From: Nitrospira lenta
Lineage (GTDB): Bacteria; Nitrospirota; Nitrospiria; Nitrospirales; Nitrospiraceae
DNA: 64,000 nt
Direction of reading: 5' to 3'
Assembly: GCF_900403705.1 (NCBI RefSeq)
Contig: NZ_OUNR01000017.1
Span: forward strand, 124,001 to 188,000
A model generated the notes under the pieces. It had not been told where the DNA came from, did no database searches, and was given only the letters and a program-made list of their open reading frames with translations. Made by a program: the position numbers and the translations under genes. Shown one piece after another: positions 29,001 through 38,494 of this stretch (positions are counted from its first letter, which is position 1; each line of letters begins with the position of its first letter).

Positions 29001-29315
29001 TTAGTACCGACCGCCGCCGCCGCCACCAAATCCGCCACGCCCGCCACCGCCGCCGCCGGAACGGGGCTCTTGAGGACGGGCTTCATTCACAGTCAATGTC
29101 CGGCCGCCGAGCTGCGTGCCGTTCAACGCGGTAATCGCCGCCTGCGCTTCGCTGTCTCCCGACATCTCCACAAAACCGAATCCACGGGACTGCCCCGTGA
29201 ACTTGTCCGTGATGATGCGTGACGACGTCACGGCTCCGTGCACAGCGAACAAGTCGCTCAGCTGTTGCTCGGTTGTTGAGTAGGGCAATCCACCGACGTA
29301 AATCTTCGAACCCAT
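29001..29315 (-). CDS. RRM-domain RNA-binding protein with Gly-rich tail
   Basis: A 104-residue protein with one RNA-recognition motif: RNP2 IYVGGLPY (residues 5-12) and RNP1 RGFGFVEM near 44-51, followed by a Gly/Arg tail that ends GGGGGGRY. Bacterial members of this family are small, abundant and often cold-responsive; that role is inferred. AAAGGAGG lies six bases before the ATG. It has its own terminator at 28940-28970 and about 260 bases of non-coding sequence upstream, long enough for a regulated leader, although I see no definite motif there. Confidence 0.92.
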   Translation of the reverse strand: MGSKIYVGGLPYSTTEQQLSDLFAVHGAVTSSRIITDKFTGQSRGFGFVEMSGDSEAQAAITALNGTQLGGRTLTVNEARPQEPRSGGGGGGRGGFGGGGGGRY

Positions 29316-29576
29316 GGGGTTCCTCCTTTGAGAAAATGGTGTTGTGTTGGACTCGAGAACGGAGGAAGGAAGGAATGGGCCGAAGACGTCAACACAGCGG
29401 CGGCTTAGCTCTGGCTTCCGATCAAATTCCCGGGCACAACCATAACAACATCGATTCAGGCCTTGTCACTCTCCACGCTTGCCTGCCAGGCCTCTCGCAA
29501 TCAAGCAAGTCGATGCTACTCCAGCAAACTGAGAAAAGGCAAGCAGAGAATCAATCGGCTCATCGCGAGAGACCGC

Positions 29577-30353
29577 TCAATAGGCCGCCGGTGAGGACAG
29601 CGGTCGATGGGAAAATAGAGGAACGGCGTGCAACGTATCGAAAAACCAGGTTGTTTTCCCTTGCATCACCACACCGACTTGACCGGTTCCCAGCATTTGG
29701 TCCTCTACCGAAAGCGCCAATACTCCATCGACGAATGCCTCAATAAAGTCTTTGCTGACAATCGTATTCCGCTGAACCCGAAGACTATGCCAATCGATGG
29801 GTTTCAGCGTCACGGCGGTTTGACCCAACACTGTCGTCACGCCTTCAATCACGCGGATGACCTGTGCGCGCTTGGCCCCAAGATCGACGAGAACTGCATA
29901 AAAATTCTGTGCATCCCGCAAGGCAAACACAAATCCACCCACACCAGCCACTCCATCAGCCGATCGAATACGCATCGTGAGATCCGGATACTCATACTCA
30001 AGGCCCTGCGCAATCAGCAGCCTGAAGCAGGTGCTTTCCTCGCACACCGACGTCCCCATCACCACATTCGGAGCGGACGGAGCGGTCTCATCGTGTTCTA
30101 TCGACCAGATCCCCGATACTCCGGCCCCAGATGAAAGCGGAACAAAACCTCCAGGAATACTTTTGGTTGCCTCCTTGTCGAACGTCCACTTATGGAAAAG
30201 GCCGCCGGTCGCCTGCTGCTTCAAATTCGCTTCCTTCTCCTCATGGTTCTCGCGGGGAACCGCCGCCACCGGCGCAACCCCCGCCAAGAGTACCACCGTC
30301 ACCCAGAGACAGGCCGACAGCATCGCTCGAATGTTCTGAGCTGTAGGACGCAT
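29577..30353 (-). CDS. Exported hypothetical protein, LamG/concanavalin-like
   Basis: Start ATG 30353, with GGGAGG 11 bases upstream; an ATG nine codons earlier lacks a site. The 258-residue product has a signal peptide (LWVTVVLLAGVAPVAA) and a mature beta-rich domain with FALRDAQNFYAVLVDLGAKRAQV, WHSLRVQRN and FVDGVLALSV. These match the general pattern of LamG/DUF1080-type carbohydrate-binding jelly-roll folds. Ligand unknown. It follows the 87-residue gene and YyaL in one operon. Confidence 0.75.
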   Translation of the reverse strand: MRPTAQNIRAMLSACLWVTVVLLAGVAPVAAVPRENHEEKEANLKQQATGGLFHKWTFDKEATKSIPGGFVPLSSGAGVSGIWSIEHDETAPSAPNVVMGTSVCEESTCFRLLIAQGLEYEYPDLTMRIRSADGVAGVGGFVFALRDAQNFYAVLVDLGAKRAQVIRVIEGVTTVLGQTAVTLKPIDWHSLRVQRNTIVSKDFIEAFVDGVLALSVEDQMLGTGQVGVVMQGKTTWFFDTLHAVPLFSHRPLSSPAAY

Positions 30354-30394
30354 ATTGCTGAGTACCTCCCGCTTGATCATGTTCGAATCACCGT

Positions 30395-30658
30395 CTATAG
30401 ATTTGAGCCCGGCGACGAGTTCCGCCGTATGCTCACGATATCTTGCTGCAACCGATCCCGCTCAGCCAGAATTTGCTTTCGCCGCCGCCAGCGATCCCAG
30501 GTCCACCAGCGAAGCTTTTGCACGAACGTGACAGACGGAGGCGCCGAGCTACCGCCCGGAGCATGTTGGAAGTCATACCCCTGATGGTCCTCGCGATGTT
30601 CAAAGAACCGCTTATAGAGATGCTCGTACAGGCCCTGTCCAGATCCGCCGCCAGCCAC
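30395..30658 (-). CDS. Small basic hypothetical protein
   Basis: An 87-residue product I do not recognise. It starts at GTG 30658 with AAAGGAG six bases upstream, 12 bases after the yyaL stop, so the translation signals are good. It is Gly-rich at the start, then has HREDHQGYDF, a Trp/Arg-rich patch (LRWWTWDRWRRRKQ) and a short helix with ERDRLQQDI. Its place between yyaL and the exported protein gives no function. Confidence 0.62.
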   Translation of the reverse strand: MAGGGSGQGLYEHLYKRFFEHREDHQGYDFQHAPGGSSAPPSVTFVQKLRWWTWDRWRRRKQILAERDRLQQDIVSIRRNSSPGSNL

Positions 30659-30670
30659 AGGGACTCCTTT

Positions 30671-32722
30671 CTATAAAAGCGATTCCAATTGAGCGCTCTC
30701 CGTCACCGGCGCCGAACAGGTGTACTGCTGGCAAACATAGGCCGTCGGCTGTCCATTCACGCTCACTTTCCCCGCAGCCAGCGGCAGCTCGCCCTCTTTT
30801 CCTCGGCGTGCCTCATCAATGACCAGGAGGATCTTGTTCGGCACATACTGCTGATGCAACGTGGCCAGAAGCGACTCTGTCAGTGGATTGCCCCGTGCCC
30901 CCACAATCACCACTTCTTTCGGTTTGGACAAGAAGAAGTCCAACCCGCAGAGAAGTCCGGATGCCCCATAGGCATTCTGATCCATTAACTGGGAAAATAC
31001 CCGCAGCGTCTGCTCTGCGCGATCATAATACGTCCGTTCCCCCGTCAAAGAAAAGAGGCGAACCAGCACCTGCACCGCCACCGCATTGCCGGACGGCATC
31101 GCGCTATCCGTGCCGGACTTCATTCGATGGATGAGTGTCTCATGATCCTTGGCCGTGAAAAAGAATCCGCCGAGTCCTTCATCCCAGAAGTGCGTCAGCA
31201 TACCATTCGCCACGACCTGAGCCTGCTCCAAATACCAGCTATGGGAAGTCGTCTCGAAGGCATCGAGTAAGGCCGCCGCCAGATAAGCATAGTCATCAAG
31301 ATAGCCGGCGATCCGCCCGCTTCCTCCGGCGACCGTGCGAGACACACGACCATCGGCAATCGCGTAGTCGATCAAAAACGTCAAGGCCTGCTCCGCCGAT
31401 GACAAGTACCACGGAGTCCCGAAGGTCTGGTAGGCATCAAGAAAAGCCGAGACGGCGAGGGCATTCCAGCTCGTGAGAACATTTTCGTCCCGTTGGGGTT
31501 TCACGCGCTGCTCGCGGGCTGCCAACAATTTCTTCCTGGCCGGACGCAGGGTCGCCTCAAGCTGCTCCTGAGCCTCCACAGACGATCCAGAATCCCCCAG
31601 CCGATTCAGCACTGTCTTCCCGTCGAAATTGCCGCCATCGGTCACGCCATAGGCGCGGCAGAACATCGCACCCAACTCCTGTCCGAGCACGGCCATAATT
31701 TCCGCCTGATCCCAGACAAAAAACCGGCCTTCCTCACCTTCACTATCGGCGTCCTGCGCAGCAAAAAAGGCTCCATCAGCATGCGTCAGTTCCCGACGAG
31801 TCCATTCGAGCGTCTCTTCAACTACCTGGCGGAACCGCGCCTCTTTGGTCAGTCGCCAGCCGTCTAGATAGATGCGCACCAATTGCACATTGTCATAGAG
31901 CATCTTTTCGAAATGCGGAATGAGCCATTGTCCATCGACCGAATACCGGTGAAACCCGCCGCCGAGATGATCATAGATCCCGCCGGCCGCCATCTTTCGC
32001 AACTGCAGCAAGACCTTCTCTTGCGCCGTCGCGTCTTTCGCTCGATAGGTATGGCGCAACAACAGACTGAGCGGCGGCACTGTAGGAAACTTAGGGCCCT
32101 CCCCGAATCCGCCGTTGACCGGATCAAAGAACAGTTCCAAATCCTTCACACCGTCAACCAGCAGCGCATCCGTGAGCGGCTCAGAGGAGGGCTGATGCGT
32201 ACTCACCCTGGCCAATCCCGCCTTCACCCGCTCGACGTTTTTCACCACGTCGTCACGATGATTCCGGTAGGCATCCAGAACGCCTTGCAACACCTGCGGA
32301 AATCCCGGCAGATTGTGTCGCGACACGGGCGGGAAATAGGTCCCGCCGTAAAACGGTTCCTGATCCGGCGTGAGGAACATGGTTAGCGGCCAGCCGCCTC
32401 CCCGCCCCAAAAACACCTGCGCGGCCTTCTGATAAATATCATCGAGATCGGGACGCTCCTCTCGATCTACCTTCACGCTGACAAAATGTTCATTGAGCAC
32501 GGCCGCAATCTCACGATTCTCGAAAGACTCGTGAGACATGACATGGCACCAGTGGCAAGCCGAGTAGCCGATCGACAGGAGAATCGGCTTATCTTCAGCC
32601 TTGGCCTTGGCCAAAGCCTCCGGGCCCCAGGCATACCAGTCGACAGGATTCAGCGCATGCTGCCTGAGATAGGGGCTGGATTCCGTGATGAGACGGTTGG
32701 GAAACGAATCGGCCTGTGTCAT
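30671..32722 (-). CDS. YyaL/SPATA20-like thioredoxin-domain protein
   Basis: A 683-residue cytoplasmic protein with a DUF255 thioredoxin-like N-terminal domain ([20 protein letters not shown], then [13 protein letters not shown] with a CHWC active-site motif) and an alpha/alpha-toroid part resembling N-acylglucosamine epimerase/glycosidases ([27 protein letters not shown]). This is the conserved family that includes mammalian spermatogenesis-associated protein 20; its reaction is not settled. ATG 32722 is used in preference to an in-frame TTG. First gene of a three-gene operon. Confidence 0.9.
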   Translation of the reverse strand: MTQADSFPNRLITESSPYLRQHALNPVDWYAWGPEALAKAKAEDKPILLSIGYSACHWCHVMSHESFENREIAAVLNEHFVSVKVDREERPDLDDIYQKAAQVFLGRGGGWPLTMFLTPDQEPFYGGTYFPPVSRHNLPGFPQVLQGVLDAYRNHRDDVVKNVERVKAGLARVSTHQPSSEPLTDALLVDGVKDLELFFDPVNGGFGEGPKFPTVPPLSLLLRHTYRAKDATAQEKVLLQLRKMAAGGIYDHLGGGFHRYSVDGQWLIPHFEKMLYDNVQLVRIYLDGWRLTKEARFRQVVEETLEWTRRELTHADGAFFAAQDADSEGEEGRFFVWDQAEIMAVLGQELGAMFCRAYGVTDGGNFDGKTVLNRLGDSGSSVEAQEQLEATLRPARKKLLAAREQRVKPQRDENVLTSWNALAVSAFLDAYQTFGTPWYLSSAEQALTFLIDYAIADGRVSRTVAGGSGRIAGYLDDYAYLAAALLDAFETTSHSWYLEQAQVVANGMLTHFWDEGLGGFFFTAKDHETLIHRMKSGTDSAMPSGNAVAVQVLVRLFSLTGERTYYDRAEQTLRVFSQLMDQNAYGASGLLCGLDFFLSKPKEVVIVGARGNPLTESLLATLHQQYVPNKILLVIDEARRGKEGELPLAAGKVSVNGQPTAYVCQQYTCSAPVTESAQLESLL

Positions 32723-32840
32723 GGTGTTTCGTATCAAAACTCTCCGTGACGAATAGTACCTGGCTCACCCTCGCGGTGCAACCCGCTTAGCCCCCTGTGC
32801 TATCATCTTCGTCGGAATCACGACAGGACGGGGGACCGCA

Positions 32841-34376
32841 ATGACACGCCACCTGACCATAGCATTTCTGGCAACCCGCCGCATGGCCCTGGGTCTGATC
32901 ATCCTGTGCCTGATCAGCGCCGAACCTGTATCGGCGCAATCATCCGACGCGGGACTTCAGACCTCCCTGAGCACCCTCTCAACCGAACGGATGCTGGCCG
33001 ACATTCGCACGCTCAGCGCCCCCTCGTTCAATGGACGCCTGGCCGGCAGTGACGACGATGTGCAATCAGCGAAATGGGTTGCGCAAGAACTTACCGCAGC
33101 CAGACTACGACTTCCCCCTATCATGAACGGCGCACTCAACGTTCCCTTTCTCAGCGGAAGGAATGGCACACCGCTCGGCGTGATGGCGTCGATCATCCCA
33201 ACGTCAACGATTCAACCGGATCCAGAGCTTCGAATCGGCAACACCGACCACATGACGACCGTCATCCTCGGCCCCGACTACTTACCGGTGTTCGACTCCC
33301 CCACTGCACAGGCACAAGGGCGCGTCATCTTTGTCGGTTACGGCATCGTCGATCCCGCTCGCGGCATCGATGACTATGCCGGCGTGGATGTCGCCAATCG
33401 CATCGTTCTCTTCCTGCGGGGTAAGCCTGAGCATTACCAGCAGCCGGTCAGCCACGCAGACAAAGTTCGATTCGCACGAGACCGCGGAGCGCTCGCCTAC
33501 TTGACCGCCACAGGGCCGATTCTCAACCCCTATGAAGCCCGGCGCGGCATCACGGGAAAGCCCAGCGCATTCTACGGACAGCTCCCTCCCGATCAAGCCA
33601 TACCCGGCGCATGGATTAGCACGGCGCTCGCGGAACAGATCCTTGCCGCGCCGAGCGACGCAGATCGCCTTCGTCATCTTCAGGAACAGCTCAATAAGGA
33701 TGGTTTGTCCCGCGCAACGCAAACGGATCACTACGCCGCGCTCCGCTGGAACACCATGACTCAGGAAGGTCTGCTTACAAACGTGATCGGTATGCTCCCC
33801 GGCACCGGCCCGGACGCCATCATCATCGGGGCCCATCGCGATCACTTCGGCCGACCGGCGGGACTGCTCTTCCCCGGCGCCGACGACAATGCCTCCGGCA
33901 CCGCCGTGATGTTGGAAGTGGCGCGCGCATTGGCAAAATCAGACCTGCGCCCGCAGCGCACGATCCTCTTTGTATCGTTTAGCGGCGAAGAAAATAACCT
34001 GCTCGGCTCGCGCCTCTACATCGCCCGCCCCCTCGTGCCCCTCGCGTCAACCAAAGCCATGATCAACATCGACCATGCCGGAATCGGCAATGGACGCTTG
34101 ACGGTCGGGGTGACAGGGCTGGAGAAAACTGTCGCGCAGCAAGCGGGAGAACCGGCGGGTCTCGCATCCAAGCTCGATGTGTTTGGATTCTTCCCCGGCG
34201 GCGACCATGTCCCGTTTAAAGAAGCCGGCGTGCCGACCGTCACCGTCGTCAGCGGCGGGATTCATCCCCACTATCATCAGCCGACCGATACCACCGACAC
34301 CCTCAGCCCTGACATGCTCATGACAACCGCGCGCTACGTCCTGTCATTGGCGTGGCAACTGGCGAATGAACCGTAA
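32841..34376 (+). CDS. Exported M28-family zinc aminopeptidase
   Basis: A 511-residue protein with a signal peptide (MALGLIILCLISAEPVSAQ) and a PA-domain-like insert (about 110-270). The M28 catalytic domain has all metal ligands visible: HRDHFG, the Asp of GADDNASG, the catalytic Glu pair in FSGEENN, the Asp of INIDHAG and the His of HPHYHQPTDT. Likely acts in the periplasm or outside the cell on peptides. GGGGGA precedes the ATG. It is divergent from yyaL. Confidence 0.92.
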   Translation: MTRHLTIAFLATRRMALGLIILCLISAEPVSAQSSDAGLQTSLSTLSTERMLADIRTLSAPSFNGRLAGSDDDVQSAKWVAQELTAARLRLPPIMNGALNVPFLSGRNGTPLGVMASIIPTSTIQPDPELRIGNTDHMTTVILGPDYLPVFDSPTAQAQGRVIFVGYGIVDPARGIDDYAGVDVANRIVLFLRGKPEHYQQPVSHADKVRFARDRGALAYLTATGPILNPYEARRGITGKPSAFYGQLPPDQAIPGAWISTALAEQILAAPSDADRLRHLQEQLNKDGLSRATQTDHYAALRWNTMTQEGLLTNVIGMLPGTGPDAIIIGAHRDHFGRPAGLLFPGADDNASGTAVMLEVARALAKSDLRPQRTILFVSFSGEENNLLGSRLYIARPLVPLASTKAMINIDHAGIGNGRLTVGVTGLEKTVAQQAGEPAGLASKLDVFGFFPGGDHVPFKEAGVPTVTVVSGGIHPHYHQPTDTTDTLSPDMLMTTARYVLSLAWQLANEP

Positions 34377-34393
34377 GTACAACCGATAGACTG

Positions 34394-34837
34394 TTAGGGG
34401 ATTTCGTCGAGCAGCGTTGAAGAGATCGAAGGGAGCGGACTGGTTTGTCTGGGAGGGCCGGGTAAGACCAGCGGTGATCCGCCCTGGTTGGCGCCCTGGA
34501 TCAATCCGATTGAAAGTTGCGGGCCAAAGGTCATCGCCGCGCCGCTCCAGGCCTGCCCCGTTGTCGGGTTCCGAAAACTATACGTCTCCATATTCCCACC
34601 GGGCTGATACAAATATCCCTGCGTTCCCTGCCCATCAAGGTACAGACTGCCCGGCCCAGCCAAATTGAACAGCGGCCCTACGCCGCCATCGAACGACCGG
34701 ACCCCGGACACCGTCTGCGCCGAAACCGGCGCGCACGCGACAAACAGCGCGCCGACCATCAGACCCGTCCTGACGAGCGCACTCGTGATCGAACGCCGCT
34801 TCATACGTCTACCCGATGGTTGGATGTGGTGAGCCAT
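34394..34837 (-). CDS. Exported Gly/Pro-rich hypothetical protein
   Basis: A 147-residue product with no family I recognise. ATG 34837 has GGAG seven bases upstream. The N-terminus is a long signal sequence with basic residues (GRRMKRRS) then TGLMVGALFVACAPVSAQ. The mature part is rich in Gly, Ser, Pro and aromatic residues and looks beta-structured or disordered. It is convergent with the M28 gene and divergent from the TolC-family gene, whose promoter overlaps its start codon. Confidence 0.62.
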   Translation of the reverse strand: MAHHIQPSGRRMKRRSITSALVRTGLMVGALFVACAPVSAQTVSGVRSFDGGVGPLFNLAGPGSLYLDGQGTQGYLYQPGGNMETYSFRNPTTGQAWSGAAMTFGPQLSIGLIQGANQGGSPLVLPGPPRQTSPLPSISSTLLDEIP

Positions 34838-34863
34838 GACAATCTCCAGACGATCAGTATAAT
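34836..34863 (+). promoter_or_regulatory. Candidate sigma70 promoter of the TolC-family gene
   Basis: ATGACA (34836-34841), 16-base spacer, perfect TATAAT (34858-34863), 35 bases before the ATG at 34899. The -35 box covers the start codon of the divergent gene. The same AT-rich core read in reverse offers TATACT for the opposite direction. Confidence 0.5.
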
Positions 34864-34898
34864 ATGAGCCTATTCGGCCTGTCGATCAAGGAGGATTC

Positions 34899-36461
34899 AT
34901 GAGGTTCCACGCTCATCTCGCGTCCGGATGGAGAAGCGGTCTCGTCGTCACACTCGTGTTTCTGACAACCAGCCCCTGCTGGAGTCAAGGTCCCGTCAAG
35001 ACAGGCACGCCAGCGGAACGGCGCGACGCCATTTCCCTGCCCGACGCCGCCGTGCGGGCACTGCAAAGCAATCTGGATATTTCCATCAGCCGCCAGACAA
35101 AAGAGAGCCGGTTATTCGATATCACCATTGAGCAAGCCAAATTCGATCCGACCTTCAGCGTGAACGGCCAATACAACCGCCAAGTCTCCCCGCTCAATCG
35201 GCCGGTCTTCGGCGGCACCGGCGGCTCCCTGTCGGACATTCAAACATTCGATCAGCGCAACAGTTCCGTTACCGTCGATGCGACGCAAAATCTCATCACG
35301 GGCGGTAACGTCGATGTGAACTACAGCCCCGCCCGCACCAACGTGAACCAGAACGTGGCGACCGGATTCCTGTTCAATCCTGCCTATACCGGCGGCCTGG
35401 CGCTTACCTTGACCCAACCCCTGCTGCGCAACGCCGGCATCGACATTACCAAGACGTTCATCAAGGTTGCGCAGAATAATGCCGACGTCGAACAGCACGT
35501 GTTCCGCGATCGCGTCTTGACCGTCCTCGCCACCGTCGAACAAACGTATTGGGAATTGGTGTTTGCGAACGAGAACCTGAAGGTCGCACAGGCGGCCCTG
35601 AAGGCGGCGGAAGAGCTGCTGGCAACGAACCGGGCCAAGACGAAAGCCGGTGTCATGTCGATCGTCGATGTCCTGCAGGCCGAAGCCGCCGTCGCGTCAC
35701 GAGTGGAACAAGTCCTGGTGGCGGAAAAATCCATTCGCGACCAGGAGGATCAGTTACGCCGGCTGCTCAATCCCGGCGAAGAGGAACTGCGACAGGATGT
35801 GCGCCTGACGCCGACCGATGCGCCGGTTGTGGTGCTCGAGCCCATCAGCTTGCAGGAAGCCATCGATACCGCCATCGAACAGCGCCCGGAAATCGTCCAG
35901 GCCAAGAAGAACCTCGAATCGGGCGAGCTCAACAAGCAGTTTGCCCGCAACCAATTGCTCCCCACCCTCTCGCTTCAAGGCACGCTCGGGATGGCGGGAC
36001 TGGGGAAAGACTACGGTGATTCGGTCAGCAAAAATCTAAGCGGCGACTTTTATAATTATGGGGCAGGGCTTGTCTTGAGCTATCCGCTCGGAAACCGCTC
36101 AGCAGTCAGCACCTACAACAAGCGTCAACTCGAACTCAAGAACGCCGAAGCCTCCCTGGTGAGCGTGCGGCAGCAAATCATTGTGGGCGTGCGCGAAGCC
36201 GTCCGCCGTGTGCAGACCGACTTCAAGCGGATCGAGACCACCCGCTCCGCCCGCATCATGGCCGAGAAGCAATTGCAGGCCGAGCAAGAGAGGCTGAAAG
36301 TCGGCTTGAGCACCACGCGCTTCGTGCTCGACTTCCAGCGCGACCTCGCGACCGCCCAGGGCAACGAGCTCCGGTCGGTCGTCGATTACAATAAGTCGCT
36401 CTCGAACCTGGCACGACATAAGGCCACCACGTTGGATCGGTACAATCTACAATTGCAATAG
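34899..36461 (+). CDS. TolC-family outer membrane protein
   Basis: A 520-residue exported protein with a signal peptide (VVTLVFLTTSPCWSQ) and two tandem outer-membrane-efflux repeats made of long helices (LFDITIEQAKFDPTFSVNGQYN, TYWELVFANENLKVAQAALKAAEELL, then NLESGELNKQFARNQLLPTLSLQG). Such proteins form the channel for tripartite efflux or type I secretion. No inner-membrane pump or adaptor is encoded beside it, so the partner must be elsewhere. AAGGAGG precedes the ATG. Confidence 0.9.
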   Translation: MRFHAHLASGWRSGLVVTLVFLTTSPCWSQGPVKTGTPAERRDAISLPDAAVRALQSNLDISISRQTKESRLFDITIEQAKFDPTFSVNGQYNRQVSPLNRPVFGGTGGSLSDIQTFDQRNSSVTVDATQNLITGGNVDVNYSPARTNVNQNVATGFLFNPAYTGGLALTLTQPLLRNAGIDITKTFIKVAQNNADVEQHVFRDRVLTVLATVEQTYWELVFANENLKVAQAALKAAEELLATNRAKTKAGVMSIVDVLQAEAAVASRVEQVLVAEKSIRDQEDQLRRLLNPGEEELRQDVRLTPTDAPVVVLEPISLQEAIDTAIEQRPEIVQAKKNLESGELNKQFARNQLLPTLSLQGTLGMAGLGKDYGDSVSKNLSGDFYNYGAGLVLSYPLGNRSAVSTYNKRQLELKNAEASLVSVRQQIIVGVREAVRRVQTDFKRIETTRSARIMAEKQLQAEQERLKVGLSTTRFVLDFQRDLATAQGNELRSVVDYNKSLSNLARHKATTLDRYNLQLQ

Positions 36462-36467
36462 TCCTCG

Positions 36468-37181
36468 ATGCCGACGCCTGAACCGAGCGGACAAACGACT
36501 ACGGTTCAGGCACATGAACGAGGAGCGGCGCTGGCGCTGCTCCCGATAGCCGCCACTCTTGTTTTCTACAGTCTCCCTACGTCGCTGCAAGAACTGACAC
36601 TCCTTCAGTTTGCTCCTCAGATCCTGGCCTATCTCGCACTCGCGTTATGGGCAACCTACAACCGCCCGGCGCTCCCGCTTCTCGGTCTGTACCCGCGTGG
36701 ATTGCCAGCCGGCCTCTGGTGGGGGGTCGCGATCGGTCTCGGGCTCGGGGGCCTCAACACCATCATGATTCTCACGGCAATCCCCGCCATGGGTTTCGAC
36801 ATCACGTTTCTCAAAGACACCCCCCATGCCCGCATCCCTCTCGCCCTCATGCTGCCTTGGGTGATCGTCGGCATCGCGCTCTTCGTCGAAATTAACTTTC
36901 GAGGATTTCTCCTCGGGCGACTCGCCGTGCTCGAAGCGCCGCTATGGCAATCCCCCCTCATCCGGCGCCTCTCTCCTCTGGCCCTCATCACCAGCGCCGT
37001 CGCATTTTCCTTCGACCCCTTTATGGTGACGACCTTCCAACACCTGCACTGGATCGCGGTCTGGGATGGTCTCGTATGGGGGGCCCTGCGGCTCAAGACC
37101 AACAACCTCTATATCCCCATCGTCGCGCATGCCGTCGAAGTCATGGTGATGTATAGTGCGGTGCGAATGGCACTTGGGTAG
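36468..37181 (+). CDS. CPBP-like intramembrane protease family protein
   Basis: A 237-residue protein with about seven membrane helices, six bases after the TolC-family gene. The segment ALFVEINFRGFLLGRL resembles the EExxxR motif of CPBP/Abi proteases, but the first Glu is Val here. Later histidines occur in TTFQHLHW and IVAHAVEV. The degenerate first motif leaves proteolytic activity doubtful; it could be a non-catalytic family member. Confidence 0.75.
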   Translation: MPTPEPSGQTTTVQAHERGAALALLPIAATLVFYSLPTSLQELTLLQFAPQILAYLALALWATYNRPALPLLGLYPRGLPAGLWWGVAIGLGLGGLNTIMILTAIPAMGFDITFLKDTPHARIPLALMLPWVIVGIALFVEINFRGFLLGRLAVLEAPLWQSPLIRRLSPLALITSAVAFSFDPFMVTTFQHLHWIAVWDGLVWGALRLKTNNLYIPIVAHAVEVMVMYSAVRMALG

Positions 37182-37238
37182 AATCGCTGCGCACGATTCA
37201 GCGTAGGCAAAAACCGGCAATCGAAGGAGGCCTGATCC

Positions 37239-37577
37239 GTGAACGACTGGGGCAGATATGTACTCTACTTTCTCTTAGGCGGGACCATCGTCAGCCTGTC
37301 GACGTACCTTGGCGCGCAGGGCCGATCGTTCCTCGCGGCCTTCGCCAGCACCTTCCCCGCCATCACCGGCGCCACATTTATCCTGATCTATCTGAACGGC
37401 GGCAACGACGCGATCGTCAGCTACGCAAAGAATCTGTTGTGGTTCGTGCCGCCCTGGACGGTCTATGTCGTATCCATGATTGCCGGCGTTCCGCGCTTCG
37501 GCTTTTGGCCGGCAATGGTCGGCTCACTCGCGCTCTATATCAGTTGCGTCGGATTGGTGCGGCTGATCATCCGATAG
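37239..37577 (+). CDS. Small membrane protein, DUF3147-like
   Basis: A 112-residue protein beginning at GTG 37239 with AAGGAGG eight bases upstream. Four hydrophobic helices (YVLYFLLGGTIVSLSTYLG, FPAITGATFILIYLNGG, LLWFVPPWTVYVVSMIAG, MVGSLALYISCVGLVRLII) fill nearly the whole sequence. The overall pattern fits DUF3147; function unknown. It ends 12 bases before the convergent N-acetyltransferase stop. Confidence 0.7.
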   Translation: MNDWGRYVLYFLLGGTIVSLSTYLGAQGRSFLAAFASTFPAITGATFILIYLNGGNDAIVSYAKNLLWFVPPWTVYVVSMIAGVPRFGFWPAMVGSLALYISCVGLVRLIIR

Positions 37578-37589
37578 GATCCGGCAGGG

Positions 37590-38354
37590 TTACGGCAGGA
37601 CGATGCCAAAATGCTCGCGAAGCGCGCGGGCGTAGGCGGCCTCACTCTCGATCACTGATTTCTCGTTCTTTCCGTATCGCCGGATATTCAAACTCTGATC
37701 GACCAACGTCGTACGTCCCTCTCTCGTCGGAATCGTACAGACCCGCCGTTGCATGAACAGGGAGTCCGGGGAATGGGAGTGGAAATAGTTGGCATACCGA
37801 TAGTCGACGGGACAATACGGTTCGAGCGTGAACGCATAGAGACTCTCCCATTCTGCATGCACCAAGCACTGCAAGAGAAACTCTCCTGACTCAAGCGACG
37901 TGAGCCGGAACTGCTCGTCGAGCTGCCTGGCGATAGGCCCGGCCAAGAGCGGAATCGGCTCAAGCAATCCATTCCCGCCGAAGCCGACATCGACCAGCCA
38001 GGACTCTTCGCCGACTCTCACCAACAGCACCTGATGGCTTCTCGGATAGGGCGGTTTCGCCCCATACCACACCCGCGCGATCAGCCGCGTCACCTCAAAC
38101 CCCATGGCCTCCAGGAGCAGACTGAAGAGCCCATTCAGTTCGAAACAGTACCCGCCACGACGCGCAGTCACGATCTTGGCAAACAAGTCAGCCGGCTCCA
38201 GCGACACCGGAACGCCTCGATAGCCGTCCAGGTTTTCAAACGGCACCGTGAACACATGGGCGAGATGAAGCGCGCGCAATCCCTCAGGCGTCGCCCCATG
38301 CCTGCCGTGATAGTTGATCCGATCCAGATATAAAGAAAGATTCACGTCCAACAC
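37590..38354 (-). CDS. Arylamine N-acetyltransferase
   Basis: Transfers acetyl or other acyl groups from coenzyme A to arylamines, hydrazines or related substrates. The 254-residue protein has the full catalytic triad: C70 in RRGGYCFELNGLF, H107 in RSHQVLLV and D122 in LVDVGFGGN. The first helix (LYLDRINYHG) and PFENLDGY are also typical. Length is slightly short of the usual 270-280. It faces a 140-base gap with no motif I can name. Confidence 0.93.
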   Translation of the reverse strand: MLDVNLSLYLDRINYHGRHGATPEGLRALHLAHVFTVPFENLDGYRGVPVSLEPADLFAKIVTARRGGYCFELNGLFSLLLEAMGFEVTRLIARVWYGAKPPYPRSHQVLLVRVGEESWLVDVGFGGNGLLEPIPLLAGPIARQLDEQFRLTSLESGEFLLQCLVHAEWESLYAFTLEPYCPVDYRYANYFHSHSPDSLFMQRRVCTIPTREGRTTLVDQSLNIRRYGKNEKSVIESEAAYARALREHFGIVLP

Positions 38355-38494
38355 TTTAGATTCAGATCCGCATCAAGAACTTAGACAGTTCTACAAGTAG
38401 CACAACAGACAAAAGACACACCAACCTAATCAATCAACAGGGGAAGTAATCATAGGAAGCTCATTTTCTTACGGTATGAGACAGCTCTTGCAAC

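Noticed and set aside
29219-29746. A 175-codon plus-strand frame across the RRM gene start and the exported gene end
   Set aside because: It is antisense to two better-supported genes and shows shadow-type composition.
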